From an uncultured Aquimarina sp. (lineage in GTDB: Bacteria > Bacteroidota > Bacteroidia > Flavobacteriales > Flavobacteriaceae), in assembly GCA_947500505.1 (NCBI GenBank), contig CANMSL010000002.1:124001-188000 (forward strand): a DNA stretch of 64,000 nt, written 5' to 3'. Of the stretch, positions 43,471-51,298 are shown piece by piece. Positions within the stretch are counted from its first letter, which is position 1, and each line of letters starts with the position of its first letter. The translations under genes were made by a program, and so were the position numbers. The notes under the pieces were generated by a model. That model saw only the letters and a program-made list of their open reading frames with translations. It made no database searches and was not told where the DNA came from.

Positions 43471-43983
43471 TTAAACGTTTTGCTTATGAACACCACTCAG
43501 GATAATCTCGTCAATCTCTTTATTATCGCCACTATGTAGAACCGAGATATCACCCGTACTTTCGAATACAACCGCCTGAACATTATTTAATTTGTGAACA
43601 TTAGCCTCTCTTAATTTAGCCATTAAATCACCTAAATCAACATTGCACTTTTTCAGCTGTTTGTAAAGAATTTTACCATCTTTCATAAGCAACTGAGGTG
43701 AGTTCGTAGAAATCTTTTTGAACCAGCCTACGTTTTTTACTAAAAATGAATAAAATATTTGAAAACCAATGATAGCAGTCAGGATTACAGCACCTTTGAT
43801 TATTGATTGATCGTCATTGATTATTATTGATGCCAGAACGGAACCTACAGCAATCGTAGATGCAAAATCAAAACTTGACATCTTTGCAAAAGTTCGTAAA
43901 CCAAAAGTTCGAGTGAGAATTATTACTATGGAAAAGATTGTTAATACAGTTCCAACGAGCGATAAAATTGTGATAATATTCAT
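43471..43983 (-). CDS. DUF421 / YetF-like membrane protein
   Basis: A 170-residue protein with three N-terminal membrane helices (about 1-80) and a cytoplasmic DUF421 domain. RTFGLRTFAKMSSFDFASTIAVGSVLAS (overlapping motifs) and LMKDGKILYKQLKKCNVDLGDLMAKLREANV are family hallmarks. The function is not established; some members affect stress resistance in Bacillus. I chose the ATG at 43983 over a TTG two codons upstream. It is 40 bases upstream of the photolyase gene, the first gene of that operon. Confidence 0.88.
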   Translation of the reverse strand: MNIITILSLVGTVLTIFSIVIILTRTFGLRTFAKMSSFDFASTIAVGSVLASIIINDDQSIIKGAVILTAIIGFQIFYSFLVKNVGWFKKISTNSPQLLMKDGKILYKQLKKCNVDLGDLMAKLREANVHKLNNVQAVVFESTGDISVLHSGDNKEIDEIILSGVHKQNV

Positions 43984-44080
43984 AATCAAAGATATAATCT
44001 AGAAAGCGTATATTATAGCTCGATCAATTTTAAAAATAGCTTAAAACAATGGACATTTTAATACTAATAAAATTTTTAAT

Positions 44081-44812
44081 TTAGTATTTAGATTTTGCGA
44101 TTTGTTTGATAAATCTTGCTAATTTTCTGGTAGATTCAAGAGGCACCAAGTGTCCCGATCTTGCTATAGTCATTAGCTTTGCGTTATTGATATACGGTAA
44201 TACTTGCTGTGAAATCACATCCGGAGATACTATAGGATCCTTCTTACTTGTGATTACGTATATCGGTACTTGATTACCGGTAATTATTAAAGATATATCC
44301 TTTTGAAATTCATCACTATTAAACCAATTGAGAACATTTTCATGAATTTTTGGCTGAGATTGAACAGCGTAATTCTGTTTTCCCGTGTTTAGTTCTCTTT
44401 GAGTAAGTATATTTACAGCTTTTTCATAATTGCCCACATTCAAATAACTTTTATAATTAAGGAACGATATAGCATCTATCGATTTAGAATTAAGTGGTAG
44501 CGGTGCTATTAAAATAATTTTTTTAGGTTTATTATTCTTCTTTATTTTACTAGTATATAATGCAATCTTGGCTCCAAACGAATGACCACAAAGAATATAG
44601 TTCTTAAGCTCTAGCAATTCAATTTGTTCAATCACCCAATCTGAATAATCAGCTATCGATATTTGGTTTAAAGTTTTGGTTCCTCCAAAACCAGGTAGGG
44701 TTAAAGTAATACTAATACACTTTTTATTTAGTTTTTTAACCAGCCATTGCCAGCTTCCTGCATCTCCTCCAAAATAATGTAGGAAGACAATAACTGTTTT
44801 ATTAGTACTCAT
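44081..44812 (-). CDS. Alpha/beta hydrolase
   Basis: A 243-residue alpha/beta-hydrolase fold enzyme. The oxyanion segment FLHYFGGDAGSWQWLV, the nucleophile elbow ILCGHSFGAKIAL, an acid in VITSKKDPIVSP and the His in SGHLVPLES make up the expected catalytic set. There is no signal peptide. The substrate is unknown. It is 97 bases upstream of the DUF421 gene on the same strand and may belong to the same transcript. Confidence 0.9.
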   Translation of the reverse strand: MSTNKTVIVFLHYFGGDAGSWQWLVKKLNKKCISITLTLPGFGGTKTLNQISIADYSDWVIEQIELLELKNYILCGHSFGAKIALYTSKIKKNNKPKKIILIAPLPLNSKSIDAISFLNYKSYLNVGNYEKAVNILTQRELNTGKQNYAVQSQPKIHENVLNWFNSDEFQKDISLIITGNQVPIYVITSKKDPIVSPDVISQQVLPYINNAKLMTIARSGHLVPLESTRKLARFIKQIAKSKY

Positions 44813-44907
44813 ATTTAGTAAACAGGTAAATGATAGTGAATCCGTAAGCTTTTCATCGGTTATAAATTATGAGAACACAAAGGATGATAAAATATTTATT
44901 AGTTAGT

Positions 44908-45045
44908 TCAGAAAAGTTTAAAGACAAACCCTAGAAGCCAATAAAGAAAAAGAAATACAACTATTGTCCCAATACATCCACATTTTCCTCCTCCAACCTT
45001 TTTTGCTCCCCAACCTGCTAAAATTGCTCTTAATAATTTTTCCAT
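44908..45045 (-). CDS. Small Gly-rich membrane protein (45 aa)
   Basis: A short open frame read directly from the sequence. The protein begins MEKLLRAILAGWGAKKVGGG and continues with KCGCIGTIVVFLFLYWLLGFVFKLF. It has a basic, Gly-rich N-terminal half with a CGC motif and one hydrophobic helix. Small proteins with a GWGAKK-GGG pattern followed by one helix are, as far as I know, common and unannotated in Flavobacteriia. The clean composition and the A-rich leader before the ATG favour a real gene. The function is unknown. Confidence 0.65.
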   Translation of the reverse strand: MEKLLRAILAGWGAKKVGGGKCGCIGTIVVFLFLYWLLGFVFKLF

Positions 45046-45243
45046 AATTTTATTTATTTATCAGGTTTTATTTTTTTTATAGTTAGATATTAAAAAAGGT
45101 TCTGAAAAATGATGAGTATTACAATACGTATTTAAATTGCAAAAGGTTATAATCAAATCAATTTAATCATTCAACAGATCGTTATTAACCAAATATTGAA
45201 ACCAAAAATTAATTTGTTCAGGAAATAGGTAAGAAATTAGAAA

Positions 45244-45375
45244 CTAAACAAACAATTGAAAATGATTTTGATCCAAGACCATTTCTAAGGCGATACAATT
45301 TTCTAAATCAATAATAACCTTTTTCGAATTTTTATTTCTATTTCTGATTTGATATATAAACTTTAAAGCTTTCAT
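45244..45375 (-). CDS. Possible small protein (43 aa)
   Basis: A short open frame, MKALKFIYQIRNRNKNSKKV followed by an acidic stretch with LENCIALEMVLDQNHFQLFV. It has a basic first half and no signal or membrane segment. There is no recognised family. The frame could be chance in this A/T-rich gap. Confidence 0.3.
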   Translation of the reverse strand: MKALKFIYQIRNRNKNSKKVIIDLENCIALEMVLDQNHFQLFV

Positions 45376-45729
45376 GTTTTTAATTTCTTCAAAATTATGT
45401 TTTGAATCTTAATCCTATTAATCTAATCAGTTTAAAAATTATTCCAAATGAATCAGACTTTTTAGTTTTAAGCATTACAGTATAAGGGTGATTTAAATGA
45501 AAATTATAAAGGATAGTAGGTTAATTAATAAGGTGGTTTTATTGAAGCTCGAATTTGAAAAATCCGTAAGACGAAGTCAAATCCGTAAATTGAATTAATT
45601 ATAAAAATTAGAGATTTCTAAATAAACGATTCATGAAAAGCCTTCTCGTTACAAAATAATAAAAGGAATAAGTGAAGAAATTTTCGAAAATTAATGCGAG
45701 TTGCGAACCGTATGACAATACATCAATTA

Positions 45730-45745
45730 CTGGAATTGATTCCAG
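45730..45745. promoter_or_regulatory. Palindrome CTGGAATTGATTCCAG
   Basis: Arms CTGGAAT and ATTCCAG around a 2-base centre, 8 bases before a TAATTTTG box. The arms resemble the TGGAA/TTCCA operator near 30.35 kb, but with a 4-base rather than 3-base spacing between those cores. Confidence 0.4.
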
Positions 45746-45753
45746 AATTAAGG

Positions 45754-45761
45754 TAATTTTG
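45754..45761 (+). promoter_or_regulatory. Putative -7 box of the Cys-rich lipoprotein gene (TAATTTTG)
   Basis: TAATTTTG matches TAnnTTTG and lies 64 bases upstream of the ATG at 45826. Confidence 0.4.
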
Positions 45762-45825
45762 CCTAGCTTTGATACTTAAAACTAAAAAAAATACGATTGT
45801 CAATTTAAACTCAAAATATAGAATT

Positions 45826-46590
45826 ATGAATAAATCAATTTTTACTGTCTATATCCTTTTGTTATTGTTTTTATTATATAGCTGCAATAGTGATGACAGC
45901 GGCAATCAGGAAAATGATAGCCCTTCTCTTGCAAACATAACAATAGATCCATTATTTACTAATTTTGTAGAGGATTACAGCGTTTTTATACCCGAAATGA
46001 CAGACATTAGAAGGTCTCTAGAACTGGGGGAAATTTTTGATTCTCTGAGTAACGAACAGCTCGAAGAATTTTATCAGGTTCAAGGTTTTGGAGGTAGAGT
46101 TGGTTTTAGATCTTTTTTGGATAACTTCAGCGAAAACCTTCTTGAGATAGATGAGAAATATGGAATTCTCTCTTTAGAAAAAAGAAAGCGGGACTCTATT
46201 TTTGGCCTAGGGATTGAAAATGCTTATTTAGAATCAGAAGGCTTAAAACAACAGGTAACCTGTATGAACCTTTCTATCGACCTGTATAATCAAAATATTG
46301 ATGACCAGTGCGCGGAATGTTTTGACGACCTAAACCGAAGTATGCTTTTACGCCAAAGCAGTAGAGTTGAAGCCTGGGAACACTGCCGGGAACTGGCGAA
46401 CGGAGACAGTTCCAGCGAAACGTTTTATGAATGTTTTGAAGCCACTGGTTTTCCGACACAAACCAGAGCTGATGTTCTTTTATTTGCTTGTTGTCTTACT
46501 AATAATTGTAAACTTGATCCGGTTACTGAAGAAATAAGGTGCGACAATTCATCGAATGAAGAAGACTGTACTATTTTTCTAACAAGTTAA
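45826..46590 (+). CDS. Cys-rich putative lipoprotein of unknown function
   Basis: A 254-residue predicted lipoprotein. The signal peptide ends at the lipobox LLYSC (Cys20), followed by an acidic Ser/Asn-rich linker (NSDDSGNQEN). The C-terminal 120 residues carry ten cysteines, including DQCAEC and ACCL, which could form disulfides in the periplasm or at the surface. I do not recognise the family. I chose the ATG at 45826 because the signal peptide begins there; the longer frame adds 19 residues. Confidence 0.7.
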   Translation: MNKSIFTVYILLLLFLLYSCNSDDSGNQENDSPSLANITIDPLFTNFVEDYSVFIPEMTDIRRSLELGEIFDSLSNEQLEEFYQVQGFGGRVGFRSFLDNFSENLLEIDEKYGILSLEKRKRDSIFGLGIENAYLESEGLKQQVTCMNLSIDLYNQNIDDQCAECFDDLNRSMLLRQSSRVEAWEHCRELANGDSSSETFYECFEATGFPTQTRADVLLFACCLTNNCKLDPVTEEIRCDNSSNEEDCTIFLTS

Positions 46591-46902
46591 ATTTAATTGT
46601 CTTACAAAAAAATTCCGAATTTGACTGTAACTTCAATAAACAATAAGTTACAGTTTACAAAATTATAAAAGTTGGATTATAGAATTACCAAAGAACATCT
46701 ATAAGTCTTTATTTTATTTTTGTACACTGATAAATTTTAGCAATAGATAATAGAAACGAAAAATCTCTCTGTAAACATCGAAAATTCAACAATGCATTCT
46801 TCTAAAGAAATCTGCATACCCAAACTAAAATGTTGAAACTATGTTGAAACCGGAAGGAAATTAAACAGTTTAAAAGAAGACAAGAAACGTCTAAAAACAA
46901 AG
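46591..46902. other. Gap between lipoprotein gene and tRNA cluster
   Basis: No gene is seen. An 8-bp inverted repeat (TGTAACTT and complement, 46626-46652) may end the lipoprotein transcript. Confidence 0.4.
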
Positions 46903-46927
46903 AAACCTCCTGAAAATCAAGAGGTTT
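46903..46927 (-). terminator. Terminator of the tRNA transcript
   Basis: AAACCTC pairs with GAGGTTT across an 11-base loop, and on the minus strand the stem is followed by a U-rich tract. It lies 7 bases past the 3' end of tRNA-Leu. Confidence 0.65.
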
Positions 46928-46934
46928 ACTTCTG

Positions 46935-47018
46935 TACTCGGGACGGGACTTGAACCCGTACGTCCTAATGGACATTGGATTTTAAGTCCAACGTGTCTAC
47001 CAATTCCACCACCCGAGC
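46935..47018 (-). tRNA. tRNA-Leu (anticodon UAA)
   Basis: The minus strand begins GCTCGGGTGGTGGAATTGGT and folds as a class II tRNA of 84 bases with a long variable arm. The anticodon loop has TAA within GACTTAAAATC. The T arm GGGTTCAAGTCCC and the acceptor pairing GCTCGGG/CCCGAGT are complete; the last pair is G-U. CCA is not encoded. It lies 17 bases downstream of tRNA-Gly and is probably cut from the same transcript. Confidence 0.95.
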
Positions 47019-47035
47019 GTGGTATATTTTCTCAG

Positions 47036-47107
47036 AGCGAAAGACGGGATTTGAACCCGCGACCCTCACCTTGGCAAGGTGATGCTCTACCCCTGAGCTA
47101 CTTTCGC
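47036..47107 (-). tRNA. tRNA-Gly (anticodon GCC)
   Basis: The minus strand begins GCGAAAGTAGCTCAGGGGTA and folds into a standard 72-base tRNA. The anticodon is GCC in the loop TTGCCAA, the anticodon stem is TCACC/GGTGA, the T arm GCGGGTTCAAATCCCG contains the TTCAAAT loop, and the acceptor is GCGAAAG/CTTTCGC. Two truncated copies of its 5' half lie upstream in its own direction. Confidence 0.95.
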
Positions 47108-47196
47108 ATTATTATACTGTACGCTAAGTATATTACTTAAGGGTTTGTTTTTATCATTTAAAAAAATGAAGCGACCCATATCCGCCTCAGGCGGAT

Positions 47197-47223
47197 GATG
47201 CTCTACCCCTGAGCTACTTTCGC
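47197..47223 (-). pseudogene. Truncated tRNA-Gly copy 1
   Basis: Identical to tRNA-Gly bases 1-27. In place of the anticodon arm there is the hairpin ATCCGCC-TGA-GGCGGAT, then GGGTCGC and a run of seven Ts on the minus strand. It cannot form a functional tRNA. Confidence 0.85.
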
Positions 47224-47312
47224 ATTATTATACTGTACGCTAAGTATATTACTTAAGGGTTTGTTTTTATCATTTAAAAAAATGAAGCGACCCATATCCG
47301 CCTCAGGCGGAT

Positions 47313-47339
47313 GATGCTCTACCCCTGAGCTACTTTCGC
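47313..47339 (-). pseudogene. Truncated tRNA-Gly copy 2
   Basis: A second identical 27-base 5' half of tRNA-Gly, 116 bases from the first truncated copy and with the same hairpin after it. It is the outermost copy, nearest the end of mutS. Confidence 0.85.
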
Positions 47340-47435
47340 AGTAATTTTATGAACTTTGCAATTCGTTATTGCGGATGCAAATTTAAAACATTTCTAGTAA
47401 TACCAAAGTCTTTTCTAAAAAAAGAATTAAAAACT

Positions 47436-50063
47436 TTATACATGAGAAGCTTTCTTCCTGGTTAACATACGTTTAATCTCATTTAATTTCATCAAAGCTT
47501 CTACTGGAGTAAGGGTGTTGATATCAATATTTACAATTTCTTCCTTAATTTCTTCTAACAACGGATCATCCAGATTAAAGAAACTTAATTGTAGCTCATC
47601 CTCTTCCTGGATTCCCTTTATTTTATCGGTCAGTTCTTCACTGCTGTGCGATTTTTCTAATTTCTTAAGCATTTTATTGGCCCTATGTAGCACCTGTTGT
47701 GGCATCCCGGCCATTTTCGCTACATGAATCCCAAAACTATGTTCGCTTCCACCTGGAACTAATTTTCTTAGAAAGAGTACATTGTCCTTTAACTCTTTTA
47801 CTGCAACATTATAATTTTTAATCCTGTCAAAAGTTTCACACATTTCATTAAGTTCATGATAATGTGTTGCAAACAGTGTTTTTGGCCTGGCCGGATGCTC
47901 GTGGAGAAATTCGCTAATTGCCCAGGCAATTGAAATTCCGTCATAAGTACTTGTCCCCCGACCAATTTCATCGAGTAACACCAAACTTCTTTCTGATATA
48001 TTATTGAGGATGTTTGCTGTTTCATTCATTTCTACCATAAAAGTAGACTCTCCCATAGAGATATTATCGCTCGCTCCTACTCTGGTAAATATTTTATCCA
48101 CTGCTCCGATCTTAGCCTCATCCGCAGGAACAAAACTTCCCATCTGAGCTAATAAAACAATTAAAGCGGTTTGTCTTAATATAGCAGACTTACCACTCAT
48201 ATTAGGACCTGTAATCATAATCATTTGTTGATCTTCTCTATTAAGAGAAACATCATTTGCTATATATTGCTCCCCGGGAGGCAATTGTTTTTCGATTACC
48301 GGGTGTCGCCCATTTTTGATTTCTAAAATATGAGAATCATCTATAATTGGGCGAACATATTTATTCTCTTTAGCTAACTGAGCATAGGAACATAAGCAGT
48401 CTAATTGACCAATCAAATTCGCATTCAATTGTACTGGTTTGATATATTCATTCATCCAGATGATTAAATCACCAAATAATTGCTGCTCCAGCAATAGAAT
48501 TTTTTCTTCGGCACCAAGAATTTTAGCTTCATATTCTTTTAATTCTTCTGTGATATATCTTTCTGCACTAACCAGTGTCTGTTTACGAATCCAGGTTTCA
48601 GGAACCTTGTCCTTATGCGTATTTCTGACTTCAATGTAATATCCAAATACATTGTTAGAAGCTATTTTTAATGAGGTAATTCCGGTAGCTGCAGTTTCTC
48701 TCTCTAACATTTTATCCAGATAGTCCTTCCCGGAAAAAGCAATAGAACGCAATTCATCTAACTCGTCAAGATAGCCATCTGCTATGGTATTTCCTTTAAG
48801 GATATTTACCGGAGCTTCTTCATTAAGTGTTTCCTTAATTTTACTTCTTAGTAATTCGCAATCATGCAGCGTGTCGCCAATCACTTTTAACGCTTCGTTA
48901 TTACTATTTATAGCCTGTGCTTTTATAGGAACTATAGCTTCCAGAGAATTTTTTAATTGAATGATTTCTCTTGGATTTACTTTTCCTGTTGCTACCTTCG
49001 AAATCAAACGCTCTATATCTCCTATCTGCTTTATTTGATGCTGGATTTTCTGATGTAGCGCATCATTGTCTAAAAAATATTGAACCACTTCGTGGCGCTT
49101 ATGAATCGCCGCAATATTTTTAAGAGGTAATGCCAACCAGCGTTTTAAGGTACGACCACCCATTGGAGAGATCGTTTTATCAATCACATCTATTAACGTA
49201 ACCGCATTAACTGCATTAGGGTTATACAATTCGAGGTTTCGAATAGTAAAACGATCCATCCATATGTATTCATCCTCTGCTATCCGCTGGATGGTAGTTA
49301 TATGTTGTAATTTATGATGTTGCGTCTCGCCCAAATAATGAAGAATCACACCCGCAGCTATAACACCTTCCTGCAAATGATCAACTCCAAAACCTTTAAG
49401 AGAAGTGGTGCCAAAATGTGTATTCAATGTCTCTTCGGCATAATCCGTTTTAAATACCCAATCTTCCAAAAAAAATGTATGAAAATCACCTCCAAAATCC
49501 TTTTGAAATAATTGTTTTTTTGGCTTAGGAATTAAAACCTCACTAGGACTAAAATTACGCAAAAGCTTATCCATTTGTGCAATATCTCCTTGAGCGGTTA
49601 AGAACTCACCCGTAGAGACATCTAAAAATGCAATACCTAATTCCTTTTTACCATAATGCAGAGCACATAAAAAATTATTAGTCTTGCTTTGTAGAACCTC
49701 ATCATTTAGAGCAACACCTGGAGTTACTAACTCGGTCACTCCTCGTTTTACAATAGTTTTAGTTTGTTTAGGGTCTTCTAACTGATCACAGATAGCAACT
49801 CGTTCTCCAGCCTTAACTAATTTTGGCAAATATGTATTTAAAGAATGGTGAGGAAATCCGGCCAAAGCAGTTTCATGCTCACTACCATTACCTCTCTTAG
49901 TCTGGACAATATTTAGAATAGCAGCAGCTTTTATAGCATCTTCTCCAAAAGTCTCATAAAAATCCCCAACTCTAAACAATAATAACGCATCAGGATATTT
50001 TGCCTTAATTGCATTATATTGTTTCATTAACGGGGTAACTTTTTTTTCTTTTTTTGCTGCCAA
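47436..50063 (-). CDS. mutS: DNA mismatch repair protein MutS
   Basis: The 875-residue mismatch-recognition ATPase. The mismatch-wedging Phe-X-Glu motif is at residues 35-37 (DFYETFG). The connector, lever and clamp domains follow, then the ATPase with Walker [14 protein letters not shown], Walker [17 protein letters not shown], and the ATHYHEL motif. It starts [23 protein letters not shown] (overlapping motifs) from a TTG; no in-frame ATG lies upstream, while the N-terminus agrees with flavobacterial homologues. MutL is not encoded nearby. Confidence 0.96.
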   Translation of the reverse strand: MAAKKEKKVTPLMKQYNAIKAKYPDALLLFRVGDFYETFGEDAIKAAAILNIVQTKRGNGSEHETALAGFPHHSLNTYLPKLVKAGERVAICDQLEDPKQTKTIVKRGVTELVTPGVALNDEVLQSKTNNFLCALHYGKKELGIAFLDVSTGEFLTAQGDIAQMDKLLRNFSPSEVLIPKPKKQLFQKDFGGDFHTFFLEDWVFKTDYAEETLNTHFGTTSLKGFGVDHLQEGVIAAGVILHYLGETQHHKLQHITTIQRIAEDEYIWMDRFTIRNLELYNPNAVNAVTLIDVIDKTISPMGGRTLKRWLALPLKNIAAIHKRHEVVQYFLDNDALHQKIQHQIKQIGDIERLISKVATGKVNPREIIQLKNSLEAIVPIKAQAINSNNEALKVIGDTLHDCELLRSKIKETLNEEAPVNILKGNTIADGYLDELDELRSIAFSGKDYLDKMLERETAATGITSLKIASNNVFGYYIEVRNTHKDKVPETWIRKQTLVSAERYITEELKEYEAKILGAEEKILLLEQQLFGDLIIWMNEYIKPVQLNANLIGQLDCLCSYAQLAKENKYVRPIIDDSHILEIKNGRHPVIEKQLPPGEQYIANDVSLNREDQQMIMITGPNMSGKSAILRQTALIVLLAQMGSFVPADEAKIGAVDKIFTRVGASDNISMGESTFMVEMNETANILNNISERSLVLLDEIGRGTSTYDGISIAWAISEFLHEHPARPKTLFATHYHELNEMCETFDRIKNYNVAVKELKDNVLFLRKLVPGGSEHSFGIHVAKMAGMPQQVLHRANKMLKKLEKSHSSEELTDKIKGIQEEDELQLSFFNLDDPLLEEIKEEIVNIDINTLTPVEALMKLNEIKRMLTRKKASHV

Positions 50064-50166
50064 AAGGATATAATTTTCTACTTCGGCTAAAGTAGGTATT
50101 CTTCATTTTTTTTTGAAATCCAACTAAAAGGAGTTATTCATTTTTATTCACAATTACTTTAAAAGC

Positions 50167-50196
50167 AGTTTGCAGTATTCAGTTTATAGTTTGCAG
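50167..50196 (+). repeat. Left inverted repeat of the four-helix-bundle element
   Basis: This 30-base sequence starts AGTTTGCAGTATTCAGTTTA and matches the complement of 50704-50733 at 26 of 30 positions. Confidence 0.75.
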
Positions 50197-50308
50197 TGTA
50201 AAACCAAATCCGAATAACAAATATTTAATACATAGTGTAAAGTTCAATCAGTATGATACTTTATACAAAAAAGGAAAGTTATACATTTGACAAAATTTCA
50301 GAACAAAC

Positions 50309-50677
50309 ATGGATTTTAAAAATCTATTAGCATATAAAAAATCATTTGATTTAGCTATGAAGATATTTGAGATTACTAAAAGCTTCCCGAAAGAAGAAAA
50401 ATACTCTCTTATTGATCAAATAAGGCGATCTTCGAGAAGTGTAACTACGAATATCTTGGAATCATATAGAAAACGAAAATACCCTAAACACTTTACAAGT
50501 AAACTTACTGATAGTGATTCTGAAAATGCAGAAACTCAAACTTGGCTTGAATTCTCTTTAGCTTGTAAATATATAGATCAAAAAACTTTTGACGAACTTA
50601 TTTCTTTAAGCTTGGAAGTTGGTAATCTAATCCATTACATGATTAATAACCCTGGAAAATTCGGTGTTAAAGTATAA
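50309..50677 (+). CDS. Four-helix-bundle protein (23S rRNA intervening-sequence type)
   Basis: A 122-residue all-helical protein of the 23S-rRNA IVS/S23 family (PF05635, also called four helix bundle protein). The start MDFKNLLAYKKSFDLAMKIFEITKSFPKEEKYSLIDQIRRSSRS (overlapping motifs) and the rest, IHYMINNPG, are typical. In other bacteria this family is encoded inside insertions in 23S rRNA that are bounded by pairing ends. Here the gene lies between mutS and trmH, enclosed by 30-base inverted repeats. Its function is unknown. Confidence 0.9.
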   Translation: MDFKNLLAYKKSFDLAMKIFEITKSFPKEEKYSLIDQIRRSSRSVTTNILESYRKRKYPKHFTSKLTDSDSENAETQTWLEFSLACKYIDQKTFDELISLSLEVGNLIHYMINNPGKFGVKV

Positions 50678-50703
50678 GCTAATTTTATAATATAAAGTAG
50701 TTA

Positions 50704-50733
50704 CTGTACACTGTAAACTGAATACTACAAACT
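50704..50733 (-). repeat. Right inverted repeat of the four-helix-bundle element
   Basis: The complement starts AGTTTGTAGTATTCAGTTTA and matches the left copy at 26 of 30 bases, 22 of 24 in the outer part. It ends 8 bases before the next start codon. Confidence 0.75.
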
Positions 50734-50741
50734 TTTAAAAG

Positions 50742-51278
50742 ATGAACAGAAAACTAAAAAATAGCGAACTTGATCGTAAAACAGTCGATGAATTCAAAAA
50801 ATCACAAAAAACTCCTTTAATTATCATCTTGGATAATATCAGAAGCCTTAACAATATTGGATCCGTATTTAGAACAGCAGACGCATTTTTGATCAAAAAA
50901 ATATATCTCTGTGGTATCACCGCGACACCGCCACACAAGGACATTCAAAAAACTGCTCTTGGAGCCACCGAAACTGTAGATTGGGAATATGTAGAAAACA
51001 CTCTGGACCTTATCATTAATCTTCAGAATGAAAATATCAAAACAATATCTATAGAGCAAGCAGAAAACGCTGTAATGCTGCACGATTTTAATCCAAAAAC
51101 TGATCAAACATACGCCGTGATTTTTGGAAATGAAGTAAAAGGAGTACAACAAGAGGTAGTTTCTACCAGCGACAGTGTTATAGAAATACCGCAATATGGC
51201 AGTAAACATTCTTTAAACATTTCCGTCAGTGTAGGAGTTGTGATTTGGGATTTGTTTTGTAAGTTTAAGGCTAGCTAA
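50742..51278 (+). CDS. TrmH/SpoU-family RNA 2'-O-methyltransferase
   Basis: A 178-residue RNA ribose methyltransferase of the SPOUT superfamily. The three family motifs are present: NIRSLNNIGSVFRTADAF, YAVIFGNEVKGVQQEVV, and IPQYGSKHSLNISVSVGVVIWDLF (overlapping motifs), which form the SAM-binding knot. The target may be a tRNA or rRNA position. Its start codon closely follows the right inverted repeat. The M19 dipeptidase gene follows 20 bases after its stop. Confidence 0.92.
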   Translation: MNRKLKNSELDRKTVDEFKKSQKTPLIIILDNIRSLNNIGSVFRTADAFLIKKIYLCGITATPPHKDIQKTALGATETVDWEYVENTLDLIINLQNENIKTISIEQAENAVMLHDFNPKTDQTYAVIFGNEVKGVQQEVVSTSDSVIEIPQYGSKHSLNISVSVGVVIWDLFCKFKAS

Positions 51279-51298
51279 CTCAATTACCATTTTTTACA

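Larger units (their letters stand above)
45376..45825. other. Gap before the Cys-rich lipoprotein
   Basis: No gene is seen. The gap carries short direct repeats (AAATCCGTAA twice near 45570-45590) and the palindrome and promoter box listed separately. Confidence 0.5.
47081..47339 (-). repeat. 116-bp tandem repeat carrying tRNA-Gly 5' halves
   Basis: The block from 47081 repeats with a period of 116 bases at 47197 and again, in part, at 47313. Each unit contains the first 27 bases of tRNA-Gly plus its flanking leader. Between the tRNA pieces, the 17-base palindrome ATCCGCCTCAGGCGGAT occurs at 47180-47196 and 47296-47312. The copies are identical as far as read. Confidence 0.9.

Noticed and set aside
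46626..46652. Hairpin as a candidate small RNA
   Set aside because: It is only an 8-bp A/T-rich stem and is better read as a weak terminator of the lipoprotein gene.
47081..47339. CRISPR-like array
   Set aside because: The repeat unit is 116 bp with no distinct spacers; it is made of tRNA-Gly pieces and leader sequence.
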